Source: Alcaligenaceae bacterium | GTDB lineage: Bacteria > Pseudomonadota > Gammaproteobacteria > Burkholderiales > Burkholderiaceae_B | Assembly (NCBI GenBank): GCA_947380655.1 | Contig: CANCRX010000007.1 | Coordinates: 1-64,000, forward strand | Length of the DNA stretch: 64,000 nt | Reading direction: 5' to 3' | In this document: positions 1-8,761 of the stretch, one piece after another | Position numbering within the stretch: position 1 is the stretch's first letter | Layout of the letters: the number at the start of each line of letters is the position of its first letter | Translations under genes and position numbers: made by a program | The notes under the pieces: model-generated | What the model was told of the DNA's origin: nothing | What the model saw: the letters and a program-made list of their open reading frames with translations, nothing else | Database searches by the model: none

Positions 1-143
1 AATTTCCCGGACAGGTGCTAGAAGTCGAGCTAGAAAAAAAACATCAAAACTGGATCTACGAATTGAAAATCCTGCAACCCGCCGGAAAATTGATCAAATT
101 AAAAATTGATGCAAGTAATGCCAGCATTCTTAAACAAAAATAA
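1..143 (+). CDS. PepSY-domain protein, 3' end only
   Basis: The frame is open from the left edge and stops at TAA 141-143, giving about 46 C-terminal residues. The tail alternates acidic and hydrophobic residues around a W-x-Y core (VLEVELEKK then NWIYELK) and ends in a LKIDA strand. That is the usual shape of the last strand of a PepSY domain. PepSY proteins are exported or membrane proteins thought to modulate proteases or kinases and often precede a two-component pair, as here (40 bp to the response regulator). The N-terminus is outside the window, so a signal peptide cannot be checked. Confidence 0.6.
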   Translation, partial: FPGQVLEVELEKKHQNWIYELKILQPAGKLIKLKIDASNASILKQK

Positions 144-183
144 ATACAACTCGCCAGCATTGAATTTTTTATAAAGGCTGTTT

Positions 184-846
184 ATGCGTGTATTACTTGT
201 CGAAGACGAGCCTACTCTGAGAGAACAAATCAGTACCAGCCTCAAAGAAGCAGGCTTTGTAATTGATCAGGCAGACAACGGACTGGATGCGTTGCACTTG
301 GGAACGCACGAGGCTTTCGACGCCATCATCCTTGACTTAGGCCTTCCTGTCATGGATGGCATGACAGTACTGAAAAACTGGCGTACGGATGGACTGAAGA
401 CACCCGTTCTTATTCTGACAGCACGCGACAGCTGGCATGAAAAAGTATCGGGTATCGACGCGGGTGCGGATGATTACCTGAGCAAACCCTTTCATATGCA
501 AGAGCTACTGGCCCGCCTTCGCGCACTCATCCGACGCGCCTCGGGTAACGCCTCATCAACGCTGACTTGCGGTACTGTGATGCTTGACACCACCAGCGGA
601 CGCGTGACTGTTGGAAGCAAAAGCATCAGCCTGACTTCACATGAATTAAAAGTCCTGTCATTTCTTATGCATCATCAGGATCAGGTCATTTCCCGGACAA
701 CGCTGACAGAACATATCTATGCACAGGATTTTGACCGTGACTCAAATACCATTGATGTTTTCATTGCCAGACTGCGCAAAAAAATTCCTGAAAATATGAT
801 TGAGACAGTCAGAGGTCTGGGCTACAGACTTCACTGTGCAACATGA
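184..846 (+). CDS. OmpR-family DNA-binding response regulator (QseB/PmrA-like)
   Basis: Two-component response regulator of 220 aa. The N-terminal receiver domain (about 1-115) shows the acidic pair in VEDEP, the phospho-acceptor Asp51 in IILDLGLP, and the conserved Lys in LSKPF. The C-terminal winged helix (about 125-218) ends in the typical TVRGLGYRL motif of OmpR-type proteins. The histidine kinase follows directly; its start lies 10 bp past this stop. The pair very likely phosphorylates and acts together. The signal and targets cannot be read from the sequence; membrane or divalent-cation sensing is typical of the QseB/PmrA/PhoP branch. Confidence 0.93.
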   Translation: MRVLLVEDEPTLREQISTSLKEAGFVIDQADNGLDALHLGTHEAFDAIILDLGLPVMDGMTVLKNWRTDGLKTPVLILTARDSWHEKVSGIDAGADDYLSKPFHMQELLARLRALIRRASGNASSTLTCGTVMLDTTSGRVTVGSKSISLTSHELKVLSFLMHHQDQVISRTTLTEHIYAQDFDRDSNTIDVFIARLRKKIPENMIETVRGLGYRLHCAT

Positions 847-856
847 GCTGACTACC

Positions 857-2248
857 ATGCCAGCGCTGACTAACCTCAACAACACCTTCGCACTGCTTAA
901 ACGCTCGCTACGCGTGCGGTTGATGCTAGGGACAATGATATGGATCAGTGCTGCCTTAGGGGTAGCGGGATTTGTTTTAACAGGATTCTTTAAAGACTAT
1001 GCGGCCAAACAGTTTCAAACGAGTTTACAAGTCCATTTAGATCAGCTGACCGCAAATTTTAATATTGATTCGCAAGGCACTCCCTTTATCATCCCCGCAC
1101 TAAGCGATCCAAGATTTTCACAACCACTCTCAGGTTTGTATTGGCAAATCAACTCAGCTGATGGTCAGCCAGTACTGCGCTCTCGATCCTTATGGGACGA
1201 TTTAATTAAAGTACCTGCCTATGATTTAAACAATCCGGGCATCACGGCACTGAGCATCACGGATCCAGAAATTCAAGCTGTACAGTTACTCATCCGGACC
1301 ATCACACTTGAAGAACATGTCAGTCAAAAGTGGACACTCATTATGGCTGGCAGCACACGAGAATTAGAAAGCACCCTCGAAAACTGGGGGCTGCGCTTAA
1401 CATTCTTTTTAGTCCTTCTATTTGTTTCTTTATCCATTGCAGCGATCGCACAAGTCATGCTCAGCCTGAGTCCACTGCGTAGTTTGCAAAAAGCAATGGA
1501 AAAATTACGTGCGAGCCCGATGAGTCGCCTTAACGGCAATTTTCCGCAGGAAGTTCAACCACTGATCGATGAGTTCAACATTGCGCTCGACCAAAATGAA
1601 CAGGTCATTTCCCGGGCACGCACTCAGACAGGGGATCTCGCGCACGCACTTAAGACACCTTTGGCGGTGCTATCCAACGCAGCACACAAAGAGTTATCGC
1701 TCACCGGCGGCGAACATGCACTCGCCCGCTTAGTTTCTGAGCAGACAACCACCATGCAGCGCCACATCGACTGGAGACTCAAACGTGCGCGTACAGCCAC
1801 CACAAAAGATGCTCGTCACGGAGCAATAGAAATAGCACCTGTTTTGGATCAGTTAATCAATGTGATGCGACGTATCCATCAGGCGCGCAATATTGAGGTT
1901 GACGTCCGCTGCATACCTGAACACATCAGCTTTCAAGGCGAAATACAAGATCTGCAGGAGATCCTGGGAAATTTGCTCGACAATGCATTTAAATGGGCTA
2001 ATTCAAAAATTAATGTTCAGATCTCCATCGATGTTAAGCGGCTAACGATCGTTATTTCTGATGATGGCCCGGGACTGTCTGCTCAACAATGCCAGCAAGT
2101 CATTCAGCGTGGAGTTAGGACCGATGAAAGAACACCTGGCTCAGGACTTGGCCTGTCTATCGTCCAAGAACTAGTCAGCCTCTATTACGGTGTAATGGAA
2201 CTTAATACCAATGCGTCTGGTGGTTTGCGTGTAACGCTTAGATTTTAG
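857..2248 (+). CDS. Sensor histidine kinase, PhoQ/QseC-like
   Basis: Membrane sensor kinase of 463 aa, partner of the upstream regulator. Two hydrophobic segments (about 25-46 and 179-203) flank a periplasmic domain of roughly 130 residues. A HAMP-like stretch leads to the H-box GDLAHALKTP with phospho-acceptor His263. The ATPase domain has an N-box (GNLLDNAFKWA), G1 (SDDGPGLS) and G2 (GSGLGLSIV). I chose ATG 857 over an in-frame ATG at 800 that would overlap the regulator by 47 bp, because membrane segments and spacing fit better. The AHALKTPLAVL H-box resembles PhoQ, but the ligand is unknown. Confidence 0.9.
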   Translation: MPALTNLNNTFALLKRSLRVRLMLGTMIWISAALGVAGFVLTGFFKDYAAKQFQTSLQVHLDQLTANFNIDSQGTPFIIPALSDPRFSQPLSGLYWQINSADGQPVLRSRSLWDDLIKVPAYDLNNPGITALSITDPEIQAVQLLIRTITLEEHVSQKWTLIMAGSTRELESTLENWGLRLTFFLVLLFVSLSIAAIAQVMLSLSPLRSLQKAMEKLRASPMSRLNGNFPQEVQPLIDEFNIALDQNEQVISRARTQTGDLAHALKTPLAVLSNAAHKELSLTGGEHALARLVSEQTTTMQRHIDWRLKRARTATTKDARHGAIEIAPVLDQLINVMRRIHQARNIEVDVRCIPEHISFQGEIQDLQEILGNLLDNAFKWANSKINVQISIDVKRLTIVISDDGPGLSAQQCQQVIQRGVRTDERTPGSGLGLSIVQELVSLYYGVMELNTNASGGLRVTLRF

Positions 2249-2284
2249 TCACACTGTTGCAGTGCAAAATTCCAGTTAAAAAGT

Positions 2285-2326
2285 TTGATTTGTATCAATA
2301 CCCACTAATCTGCCTGGCTTTATCCT
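2285..2326 (+). promoter_or_regulatory. FNR/ANR-type box with class II promoter for the stress protein
   Basis: TTGAT-TTGT-ATCAA at 2285-2298 is a perfect match to the FNR/ANR consensus (TTGAT-N4-ATCAA). A -10-like TATCCT lies at 2321-2326, predicting a start near 2333. The box centre (2291.5) is then at -41.5, the standard position for class II activation by FNR-family regulators. No good -35 is needed or seen. It implies induction of the downstream universal stress protein under low oxygen. The match is seen directly; the regulator and response are inferred. Confidence 0.72.
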
Positions 2327-2384
2327 TAAGCATTGATAAATACCGTAGAATTGCAGAACTAAGTATTACTAAATGGAGTTGCTC

Positions 2385-2813
2385 ATGAAAATTCTCGTCG
2401 CATCAGATGGTTCAAAAAATGCCCTGCGTGCAGTCAAGTTTGCAATCGCACAGGTAAAAGGCAGTAACTTAAAAACCAAATCAATTACGCTAATCAGCGT
2501 GCATGATGATGCAGGACTCCGTCATGCGAAATCATTTGTCGGCTCAGATGCCATTACTGACTATTTGCGTGAATTAAGCGATAAAGAGCTCAAGCCTGCG
2601 ATCAAAGCACTTGATGATTCGGGTGTCAAACACAGCATGGTGATCAAAACCGGGCATGTCGCTGAAGAAATCGGGAAACTCGCGCAAAAAGAAAAATTCG
2701 ACATGGTCGTACTCGGCTCAAAAGGTCGTAGTGCTTTAGCCGATTTACTGATTGGCTCGGTTGCGCAACGCGTGATCGCAACGGTCAATCAACCTGTTGT
2801 TCTGATTAAGTAA
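2385..2813 (+). CDS. Universal stress protein, UspA family
   Basis: Single-domain Usp of 142 aa. It starts MKILVASDGS, the usual first beta strand with the conserved Asp, and ends with a G-x2-G-x9-G-S type nucleotide motif (GSKGRSALADLLIGSVAQ), so it probably binds ATP. I chose ATG 2385 because GGAG at 2375-2378 is correctly spaced from it; another ATG at 2373 lacks a ribosome site. It appears monocistronic: an FNR-like promoter lies upstream and a hairpin terminator downstream. Usps of this kind in Betaproteobacteria are often oxygen-limitation induced, which fits the promoter. Confidence 0.92.
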   Translation: MKILVASDGSKNALRAVKFAIAQVKGSNLKTKSITLISVHDDAGLRHAKSFVGSDAITDYLRELSDKELKPAIKALDDSGVKHSMVIKTGHVAEEIGKLAQKEKFDMVVLGSKGRSALADLLIGSVAQRVIATVNQPVVLIK

Positions 2814-2825
2814 TCGTGCCGTGTT

Positions 2826-2898
2826 GACTGCTTAACGTTGCAGTCAAACTATGTAGTCATATCGCTTGGCCAATCTGTGTTGGTCGGGCGATTTTTTT
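2826..2898 (+). terminator. Rho-independent terminator after the stress protein
   Basis: A 13-bp imperfect stem with G-U pairs (arms 2861-2873 and 2880-2892) is followed by seven T residues at 2892-2898. A smaller stem GACTGC/GCAGTC lies just before it at 2826-2845. Confidence 0.75.
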
Positions 2899-3010
2899 AT
2901 ATATAGCTTATTGCATAGCAATCTCAGTTAATCTTTAATTGTTATCAACCTGCTCGCTGCATATCAAATTAGCCGATGCGCCAATGATGAAGGCATTCTG
3001 GAACTAAACG

Positions 3011-3823
3011 ATGCGTAACCTCTTGTCCTGCATTACCGCGTTCATTATGTTGACAGCGCCGCTCTGTGCTCAGGCGCAGTGGGTAAAAACATCGTCGTCT
3101 GACGATGAGGTTAGTTATTTATCGACCAAGCCGATTATCTATCAAGGCAATATTGCCCGTATTCAATTGCTGACTGATCTCAAAGAACCTGAGGTGTTAG
3201 GCGATCTGATTGACCCAAAGGAAAAACCTTCACAATCCTTTGTCTCCCAGGTTGAGTTTGAATGCTTCAAACGTGCTGCCCGCATTACTAGCGCGAAAGC
3301 CTATTCGGGAAAAATGGGCCAAGGCGATGTGACGGTTAATTCCGAAGATGATACAAGCAACCCATTATCCGCCTATTGGCACGACGTCAGGGACTGGGGC
3401 ATGTCCAAGGAGTTTGCCTATGCATGCAAAGCCATCCCAATGACTTTCTTTAATCAACCGCCGGAGCGTATCTGGCTGGAAATAGAAGAGCCAGAACGCA
3501 GAGCTGAAACACCACCCGCTGCCCAAATTGTTTATTTGGACTTGAATTCAAAAATCCGTAGAGAAGACGTCGTTAAGATTGTGCAACGAGTCAACATGGA
3601 GGAGTCAGCGCTCTCGAACGACAGCACTGCCTCGATGTCTGCCGTGCTCAAACTTGAAATTGAATGCAAACAACGTGCGATCAGAGATATGAAAATCAGT
3701 ATTCACCCTGATCGCATGGCATCGCAAAAGGCCATCATATCCAGCATGGGTACTAAAGAATGGATTGCTGTTGAACCAGACTCCGTTAAAGAAGAAATAT
3801 TCAAAATCGCCTGTGAAAATTAA
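3011..3823 (+). CDS. Exported protein with two tandem surface-adhesin-E-like domains
   Basis: A 270-aa protein with a clear signal peptide (hydrophobic LLSCITAFIMLTAPL, cleavage near AQA-QW). The mature part falls into two similar halves of about 115 residues. Each has an initial tyrosine strand (VSYLST / IVYLDL), a long strand with an E-x-x-C-K/F pattern (VEFECFKRA / LEIECKQRA), a Trp near the end (WHDV / WIAV) and a closing Cys (YACK / IACEN). This layout fits the surface-adhesin protein E fold, probably with one disulfide per half. Function is unknown. It stands alone and faces the next gene convergently. Confidence 0.72.
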   Translation: MRNLLSCITAFIMLTAPLCAQAQWVKTSSSDDEVSYLSTKPIIYQGNIARIQLLTDLKEPEVLGDLIDPKEKPSQSFVSQVEFECFKRAARITSAKAYSGKMGQGDVTVNSEDDTSNPLSAYWHDVRDWGMSKEFAYACKAIPMTFFNQPPERIWLEIEEPERRAETPPAAQIVYLDLNSKIRREDVVKIVQRVNMEESALSNDSTASMSAVLKLEIECKQRAIRDMKISIHPDRMASQKAIISSMGTKEWIAVEPDSVKEEIFKIACEN

Positions 3824-3853
3824 ATAATTCCACCTGAAGCGAATAATCAAAAA

Positions 3854-5059
3854 CTATTTCTCATCGAGCGGTGTTTTACCCGTATGCAGAGTCATTCGCA
3901 TATGATTCGGTACTTCCTGTCCCGCATCCGTAAAGGCTTTGCGCATCGCACCCATATGAGGCCCAAAAATGCCACTCCGATTCTCGCTGACCCACTCACG
4001 CGAAGCATACAAGCTATCCATACTGCCTTGAAACTGCGGCATCACCCAGCGGGCAAATAACTCGTAACTGCGCAGAGTCTGCTCACGCGTTGCCCATTCA
4101 TGTGAACGGAATAGCACCGCTCCCGCCCCGCCACCCGTAAACTCCAAGAGTCGTCTGATTCCCGCCGCAACAGTTTCTGGCGAGCCAACGATCGTCGTAC
4201 CGGCCTGGAGTCCCTCAGCTAACGGGTTTTCACTTCTCATTGGAGGGCGACCCAGCGTCTCACTGAAATAACTCAGCGTCTCAACTCGCTCTCCCGCGCG
4301 AACTTCTCGAATCGCTTGTTCATCATCCTCTGCAACATGCATATTGACGACCAGGCGCCAGTCTTCACGTTTCATGGTTTTGCCAAATTTCGCAGCCTGC
4401 TCCTCACCAAGTTTCCACTGCTCGGCGAGCTTTTGAGGACCACCCGGGAGACCGGCTCCGAGTGAGAGCATCCCCACACCATATTTACCGGCAGTTAACA
4501 CACCTGAAGGGGTCGTTGCACTGGCTACGGCGATCGGGAATCCACCTTTTGTATAAGGCTTTAGATGCAGCCTCGCCTCTTTCAGCTCAAACCAGTCTGT
4601 CTTCATGGTGACGGGTTCTTTACCTTCAAGCAATTGCATGATGGCACCGAGTGACTCATCCATCATGGTGCGCTGTTTTTCTGCTTCGATACCCATCATG
4701 TATGCATCGGATACCAACGCACCTGGTCCGCAACCCAGCATGACACGTCCGCGTGTCATATGGTCAAGTTGCACGAAACGTTGAGCAACCAGGAAAGGAT
4801 GGTGGTAAGGCAAGCTCGTCACGCCTGATCCCAGCATAATGCGCTTGGTCCGGTCAGCCGCGACACCAATGAATATTTCGGGTGAAGCGATAATTTCCCA
4901 ACCCGCTGAGTGATGCTCACCAATCCAGGCCTCGTCATAGCCCAGATCATCGAGCCACTTGATCAACTCTAGATCCCTTGCCAGTGCGAGGGTCGGGTTA
5001 TCACCTAGTTGATGGAAAGGCGCTAGAAAAATACCGAACCGCAAGCCATCGTGTGCCAT
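3854..5059 (-). CDS. LLM-class flavin-dependent monooxygenase (limonene monooxygenase-like)
   Basis: A 401-aa bacterial-luciferase-like enzyme. It begins with the family strand RFGIFLAPFH and continues with DEAWIGEHHS, the conserved EHH region near the flavin. The VMLGCGPG and GSGVTSLPYHHP segments are also typical. These enzymes use reduced flavin from a separate reductase to oxidise organic substrates. Length and the start resemble limonene 1,2-monooxygenase and related proteins. No reductase gene adjoins. It is transcribed away from the tandem Bug genes; the shared 184-bp region contains an inverted repeat. The substrate is not predictable. Confidence 0.85.
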   Translation of the reverse strand: MAHDGLRFGIFLAPFHQLGDNPTLALARDLELIKWLDDLGYDEAWIGEHHSAGWEIIASPEIFIGVAADRTKRIMLGSGVTSLPYHHPFLVAQRFVQLDHMTRGRVMLGCGPGALVSDAYMMGIEAEKQRTMMDESLGAIMQLLEGKEPVTMKTDWFELKEARLHLKPYTKGGFPIAVASATTPSGVLTAGKYGVGMLSLGAGLPGGPQKLAEQWKLGEEQAAKFGKTMKREDWRLVVNMHVAEDDEQAIREVRAGERVETLSYFSETLGRPPMRSENPLAEGLQAGTTIVGSPETVAAGIRRLLEFTGGGAGAVLFRSHEWATREQTLRSYELFARWVMPQFQGSMDSLYASREWVSENRSGIFGPHMGAMRKAFTDAGQEVPNHMRMTLHTGKTPLDEK

Positions 5060-5072
5060 GTTGTCTCATATT

Positions 5073-5109
5073 TTGTATTGTTATTTGATTTTTATAACAC
5101 GCAATACAA
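5073..5109. promoter_or_regulatory. Inverted repeat TTGTATTG-N21-CAATACAA, candidate operator
   Basis: A perfect 8-bp inverted repeat (5073-5080 and 5102-5109) lies 14 bp upstream of the monooxygenase start, between two divergent genes. The TGTATT/AATACA half-sites resemble GntR-type operators. No regulator gene is adjacent, so the bound protein is unknown. Confidence 0.4.
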
Positions 5110-5243
5110 GGCTTGAATGCATATTTAAATACCCTTTTTTATGACCGGTGTCACAGGCTATATAAAATATCCATTATTTTATTAAACGGGATATAGTTAA
5201 CAAAACACTACTCGCAAAATATAAATACCGAGGATAAAAACAC

Positions 5244-6209
5244 ATGAGACAGTTGCATCGCATCACTGCATTTTTTTTGGTTTTTCTGTTTTCAGGCATC
5301 GTCCACGCAGCAGACTATCCCACAAAACCGATTAAATGGATCGTGGGATATCCACCAGGCGGCACTACAGACGTTCTAGCCCGCCTGATGGCACAGTCAC
5401 TATCGGAAAAGCTGGGTCAACAAGTGATTGTTGAAAACAAACCCGGTGCAGGCAACAACATCGGTACCGAATACGTCATCAACGCCGCACCCGATGGATA
5501 CACCATGCTGCTGGTGAATCCTGCGAATTATATTAATGCTACGCTTTATAAAAATCTTAATTTCAAATTCACCCGCGACATCGCGCCTGTCGCCGGTTTA
5601 GTAAGCACGCCGAACGTCATGGTAGTGAGCAATTCAGTTCCTGCTAAAACAGTTGCTGAATTTCTTGCCTATTGCAAAGCGAATCCAGGCAAAGTGAACA
5701 TGGCTTCGTCTGGTAGCGGAACTTCTGTTCACCTCTCGGGAGAACTATTCAAGTTCATGACGGGTTGCAATATGGTTCACGTACCCTACAAAGGTGCAGG
5801 CCCTGCTCTGATTGATCTGACCGCAGGCCAGGTACAGGTATTGTTCGACAATCTGCCATCCTCGGTACCGCATATCAAAAATGGCCGTATTCGCGCCCTC
5901 GCTGTCACCTCCAAGTCAGCAGAACCCTCCATGCCCGAATTGCCAACCGTTGCGGCAACCGTAGCAGGTTACGAAGCTACCGCTTCGTTTGGAATAGGCA
6001 TGCCACGTAACACACCAGCCGATGTCATCAATAAAATGAATGCAGCGGTCAATCAAATTCTCGCCGAACCTGCGATGCGGGCTCGACTGGCCGATCTAGG
6101 AGGAGTGACTATTGCCGGTACACCTGCTGACTTTGGCAAAGTCATTAACGGCGAAACAGAAAAGTGGGAAAAAGTGATTAATGCCTCTGGCGTCAAACTT
6201 GATCAATAG
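5244..6209 (+). CDS. TctC/Bug-family periplasmic solute-binding protein
   Basis: Exported binding protein of 321 aa with a signal peptide (hydrophobic run FFLVFLFSGIVHA, cleavage before ADYPTKPI). Family motifs are in order: YPTKPIKWIVGYPPGG, VENKPGAGNNIGTEYV, the SSGSGTSVHL loop, and VHVPYKGAGPALIDL, which line the carboxylate-binding cleft. Bug proteins bind small carboxylates or amides. No TctAB permease genes adjoin, so it is an orphan receptor. A second Bug gene follows after 26 bp, probably cotranscribed. The ligand may relate to the divergent monooxygenase, but that is only proximity. Confidence 0.93.
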   Translation: MRQLHRITAFFLVFLFSGIVHAADYPTKPIKWIVGYPPGGTTDVLARLMAQSLSEKLGQQVIVENKPGAGNNIGTEYVINAAPDGYTMLLVNPANYINATLYKNLNFKFTRDIAPVAGLVSTPNVMVVSNSVPAKTVAEFLAYCKANPGKVNMASSGSGTSVHLSGELFKFMTGCNMVHVPYKGAGPALIDLTAGQVQVLFDNLPSSVPHIKNGRIRALAVTSKSAEPSMPELPTVAATVAGYEATASFGIGMPRNTPADVINKMNAAVNQILAEPAMRARLADLGGVTIAGTPADFGKVINGETEKWEKVINASGVKLDQ

Positions 6210-6235
6210 TCTTTAAAAGTAAAAAGCAAAAACGC

Positions 6236-7219
6236 ATGACCTCGATTCTTAAAAAATGGCGACTCGGGGCATGCGCCCTCTTATGCACCCTATCACTAAC
6301 CGATATCGTTTTCGCACAAACCTCAATCGATTGGCCGAGTAAAACAATAAAAGTTGTTGTGCCCTATCCACCTGGTGCAGCCACAGACACGATCACACGT
6401 ATCGTGATGGAAAAACTCGCGATTCGACTCAAACAGAATATTGTTGTTGAAAACAAACCTGGTGCGAATAGTTCAGTCGGTACCGCTTTCGTAGCCAGAT
6501 CAGAGCCAGATGGATATACTTTTTTAAGCGTGCTCGCTGCTTATTCGATTAACCCCCATTTATACAAACTGCCGTACTCTGCTGACACACTGATTCCTGT
6601 AGCAAAAATGGCGGATCTGCCAAACTTTTTGTATATCAGCAACACACTGCCAGTCAATAGCTTTCAAGAGCTACTTGAATATGGGCGCAATCATCCGGGC
6701 AAACTCAATTACGCGTCGAGCGGCACAGGTTCAAGCGCACATATGATGGGTGCGAGTCTGGCTTTACGCAGTGGCATACAGATGGAGCATGTCCCCTATA
6801 AAGGCAGCGCATCGATACTGACCGATTTACTGAGTGGCGAAGTGTCCATGGTCTTTAGCTCCATGGTTGTCTTTATGCCCCACGTTAAAGAGGGCAAACT
6901 TAAAGCAATCGCGCTGAGCTTTAATCAGCGCTGGCCCACAGAACCCAATATCCCGACGGTTGCCGAATCTGGATTTCCTGGATTTTCAATCGTATCCTGG
7001 TCTGGACTGCTCGCACCGAAAGGTACGTCGGACCAAATTACCCAACGCATGGCAAAAGAAATTTCCATCGTTTTACAAGACCCGGATGTGCAGTCAAAAT
7101 TTGCGAAAGGCGGACTCATTGCTGACTATCAGAATTCGGAGCAATTCGGAAATTTGATCAGACAGGACAGTCAGATGTACGGTGAAATCATCAAACAGGC
7201 CAATATTCGCTTGAACTGA
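6236..7219 (+). CDS. TctC/Bug-family periplasmic solute-binding protein
   Basis: Second Bug protein of the tandem pair, 327 aa, with signal peptide (LGACALLCTLSL, cleavage near FAQ-TS). Motifs VVVPYPPGAATDTI, VVENKPGANSSVGT, SSGTGSSAHM and EHVPYKGSAS match the family. Similarity to the upstream copy is family-level only, so this is not a recent duplication. It lies 26 bp downstream of the first and ends convergently 46 bp from the MOSC gene. The ligand is unknown. Confidence 0.92.
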   Translation: MTSILKKWRLGACALLCTLSLTDIVFAQTSIDWPSKTIKVVVPYPPGAATDTITRIVMEKLAIRLKQNIVVENKPGANSSVGTAFVARSEPDGYTFLSVLAAYSINPHLYKLPYSADTLIPVAKMADLPNFLYISNTLPVNSFQELLEYGRNHPGKLNYASSGTGSSAHMMGASLALRSGIQMEHVPYKGSASILTDLLSGEVSMVFSSMVVFMPHVKEGKLKAIALSFNQRWPTEPNIPTVAESGFPGFSIVSWSGLLAPKGTSDQITQRMAKEISIVLQDPDVQSKFAKGGLIADYQNSEQFGNLIRQDSQMYGEIIKQANIRLN

Positions 7220-7265
7220 TAGCGGATCTCTACTTTCATTTCGACCACCCACACTCAATCCGGTT

Positions 7266-7862
7266 TCACAACTTACGTTTAATTTTGAGCCGCGCGTTTT
7301 GATCAGCAATGCTGATATCCCTATGCCCAGGAGTGACTAGAATTTCATCTCCAGCCTTGAGAATACCTGGTTGCAATACGCTTAAATACCATCCGCTGCG
7401 CGCACTACGCACCATGATCGGACCGGCCTCATCCAAACCGATTTTTGAATTGAACTTAAAACAAGGTTCACGCAACGCCTCAACCATCAATTCGACTTCT
7501 CCAACCGTCCATAGATCACCCACAAATACTTGCTGTTCATCAAAGCCTTCAACAGTAAGATTTTCACCAAAAAATCCGTGTCTAAGTGGCAGTAGTTCAC
7601 TCTCCTGCTGCGCAAGCAGTCTCTCCCAAAATGGATAGTGTTCTGCCGGGTATACATAGACAGCCTTATCAGCGCCTCCATGCACATTTAAATCCGCCTG
7701 TTCATCTAGTTCTAAGCCCATTGATCCAACATATTTTGGATCAGGGCTGGCGAGAGTACTGACCGGATACTTGTTAATCGCACTTTTCACTGTACGTGCT
7801 GGACCTTCCCCAAAAATGGTGATTTTTTCGATTTTCCCGATGGATATGGTCATAATGCGCAT
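7266..7862 (-). CDS. MOSC-domain protein (YiiM-like)
   Basis: A 198-aa MOSC-domain protein. Visible family features are the VHGGADKAVYVYP strand with HYPFWE, the FGENLTVEG segment, and the conserved cysteine in REPCFKF that coordinates molybdenum cofactor or sulfur. YiiM-type proteins take part in Moco-dependent detoxification of N-hydroxylated compounds. I kept ATG 7862 because GGGGAA lies five bases upstream; an ATG three codons later is possible. It is divergent from the exported CMD gene and single. Confidence 0.88.
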   Translation of the reverse strand: MRIMTISIGKIEKITIFGEGPARTVKSAINKYPVSTLASPDPKYVGSMGLELDEQADLNVHGGADKAVYVYPAEHYPFWERLLAQQESELLPLRHGFFGENLTVEGFDEQQVFVGDLWTVGEVELMVEALREPCFKFNSKIGLDEAGPIMVRSARSGWYLSVLQPGILKAGDEILVTPGHRDISIADQNARLKIKRKL

Positions 7863-7953
7863 GAAAGTTCCCCGATACGGTGCCTAAATGAATAACTTTA
7901 AACTACCGCAAAATTCATGCCGGGAATAATCTCTGCACCTAGAGAGATATTTT

Positions 7954-7986
7954 CAATATATGATCAATAAAAATCACAATATATGA
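7954..7986. repeat. Direct repeat CAATATATGA upstream of the exported CMD gene
   Basis: Two identical 10-bp copies at 7954-7963 and 7977-7986, 23 bp apart start to start, lie just before the ribosome site AGGAG (7992-7996) of the next gene. This is about two helical turns, so it could be a paired binding site; AT-richness makes chance possible. Confidence 0.35.
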
Positions 7987-8004
7987 CCCTCAGGAGACAA
8001 TGAA

Positions 8005-8700
8005 ATGAAAGTATTGAAAATAGCAATCGCCATTGCGACACTCAGTGCAGGCGCGATCAGTGCGTACGCTCAAGATTTACCGCAGCGTTTCAAAATCACA
8101 CCCCTCGCTGAAATGACGCCCGACCAAAAAAAATATTTCAATGACATGATGGCGGGACCGGTCTCTGGAACGGGGAGTGCCGGTGTAGTCCAGGGAGCCA
8201 CGAGTCTGGGCGCTCCCTTCAACGTCTATCTGCGCAGTCCTCTGCTCGCAGACAAATTGCGTCAAGTCGGCGAACATATCCGTTTTAAAAGCTCACTGCC
8301 AACCAAGCTCAACGAACTCGCCATTCTCGTCACAGCCAGGCACTGGACAGCACAATACGAATGGTTTGCACACCATCGCCTGGCAGTTAAAGCAGGTCTT
8401 AATCCAGAGATTGCCGCTCAAATTGCCGAAGGTAAAAAACCAACAGGTATGAGCGCCGAAGAAGAAGCTATCTACAATTTTTCTCATGAGTTACATACCG
8501 ATCATGGCGTGACGGATGCAACCTTCAAGGCAGTCGTTGATAAGTTCGGTGAGCAAGGTGCCGTCGATCTGATTGCAGTCAATGGCTATTATGTCTTTGT
8601 ATCCATGATCCTGAATGTAGATCGCTCGCCTCTGCCTAAAGGTGTGCCGACCCAGTTGGCTCCTTTGCCAGCGAACCATGGGCAGCACGTCACTAAATAA
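8005..8700 (+). CDS. Exported carboxymuconolactone-decarboxylase-like (AhpD-fold) protein
   Basis: A 231-aa protein starting with a clear signal peptide (KIAIAIATLSAGAISAYA, cleavage before QDLPQ). The mature part is a CMD/AhpD-type helical domain: LPTKLNELAILVTARHW, YEWFAHHRLAVKAGL and a later VTDATFKAVVDKFGEQGAVDLIA. Such domains are decarboxylases or peroxide-reducing partners, normally cytoplasmic. It lacks the C-x-x-C pair of AhpD; the conserved E-W-x-x-H region is kept. Start ATG 8005 has AGGAG at proper distance. An exported CMD protein is unusual; its role is unknown. Confidence 0.8.
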   Translation: MKVLKIAIAIATLSAGAISAYAQDLPQRFKITPLAEMTPDQKKYFNDMMAGPVSGTGSAGVVQGATSLGAPFNVYLRSPLLADKLRQVGEHIRFKSSLPTKLNELAILVTARHWTAQYEWFAHHRLAVKAGLNPEIAAQIAEGKKPTGMSAEEEAIYNFSHELHTDHGVTDATFKAVVDKFGEQGAVDLIAVNGYYVFVSMILNVDRSPLPKGVPTQLAPLPANHGQHVTK

Positions 8701-8761
8701 AATTTATACGATCATGAAAGATTGAAAAAATAAACGTCAGATCGTGAATGTCGGCAAACTC

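Noticed and set aside
682..1615. Identical 15-mer CAGGTCATTTCCCGG at 682 and 1601
   Set aside because: Both encode Q-V-I-S-R in different proteins; it is most likely chance, and no further copy has the same context.
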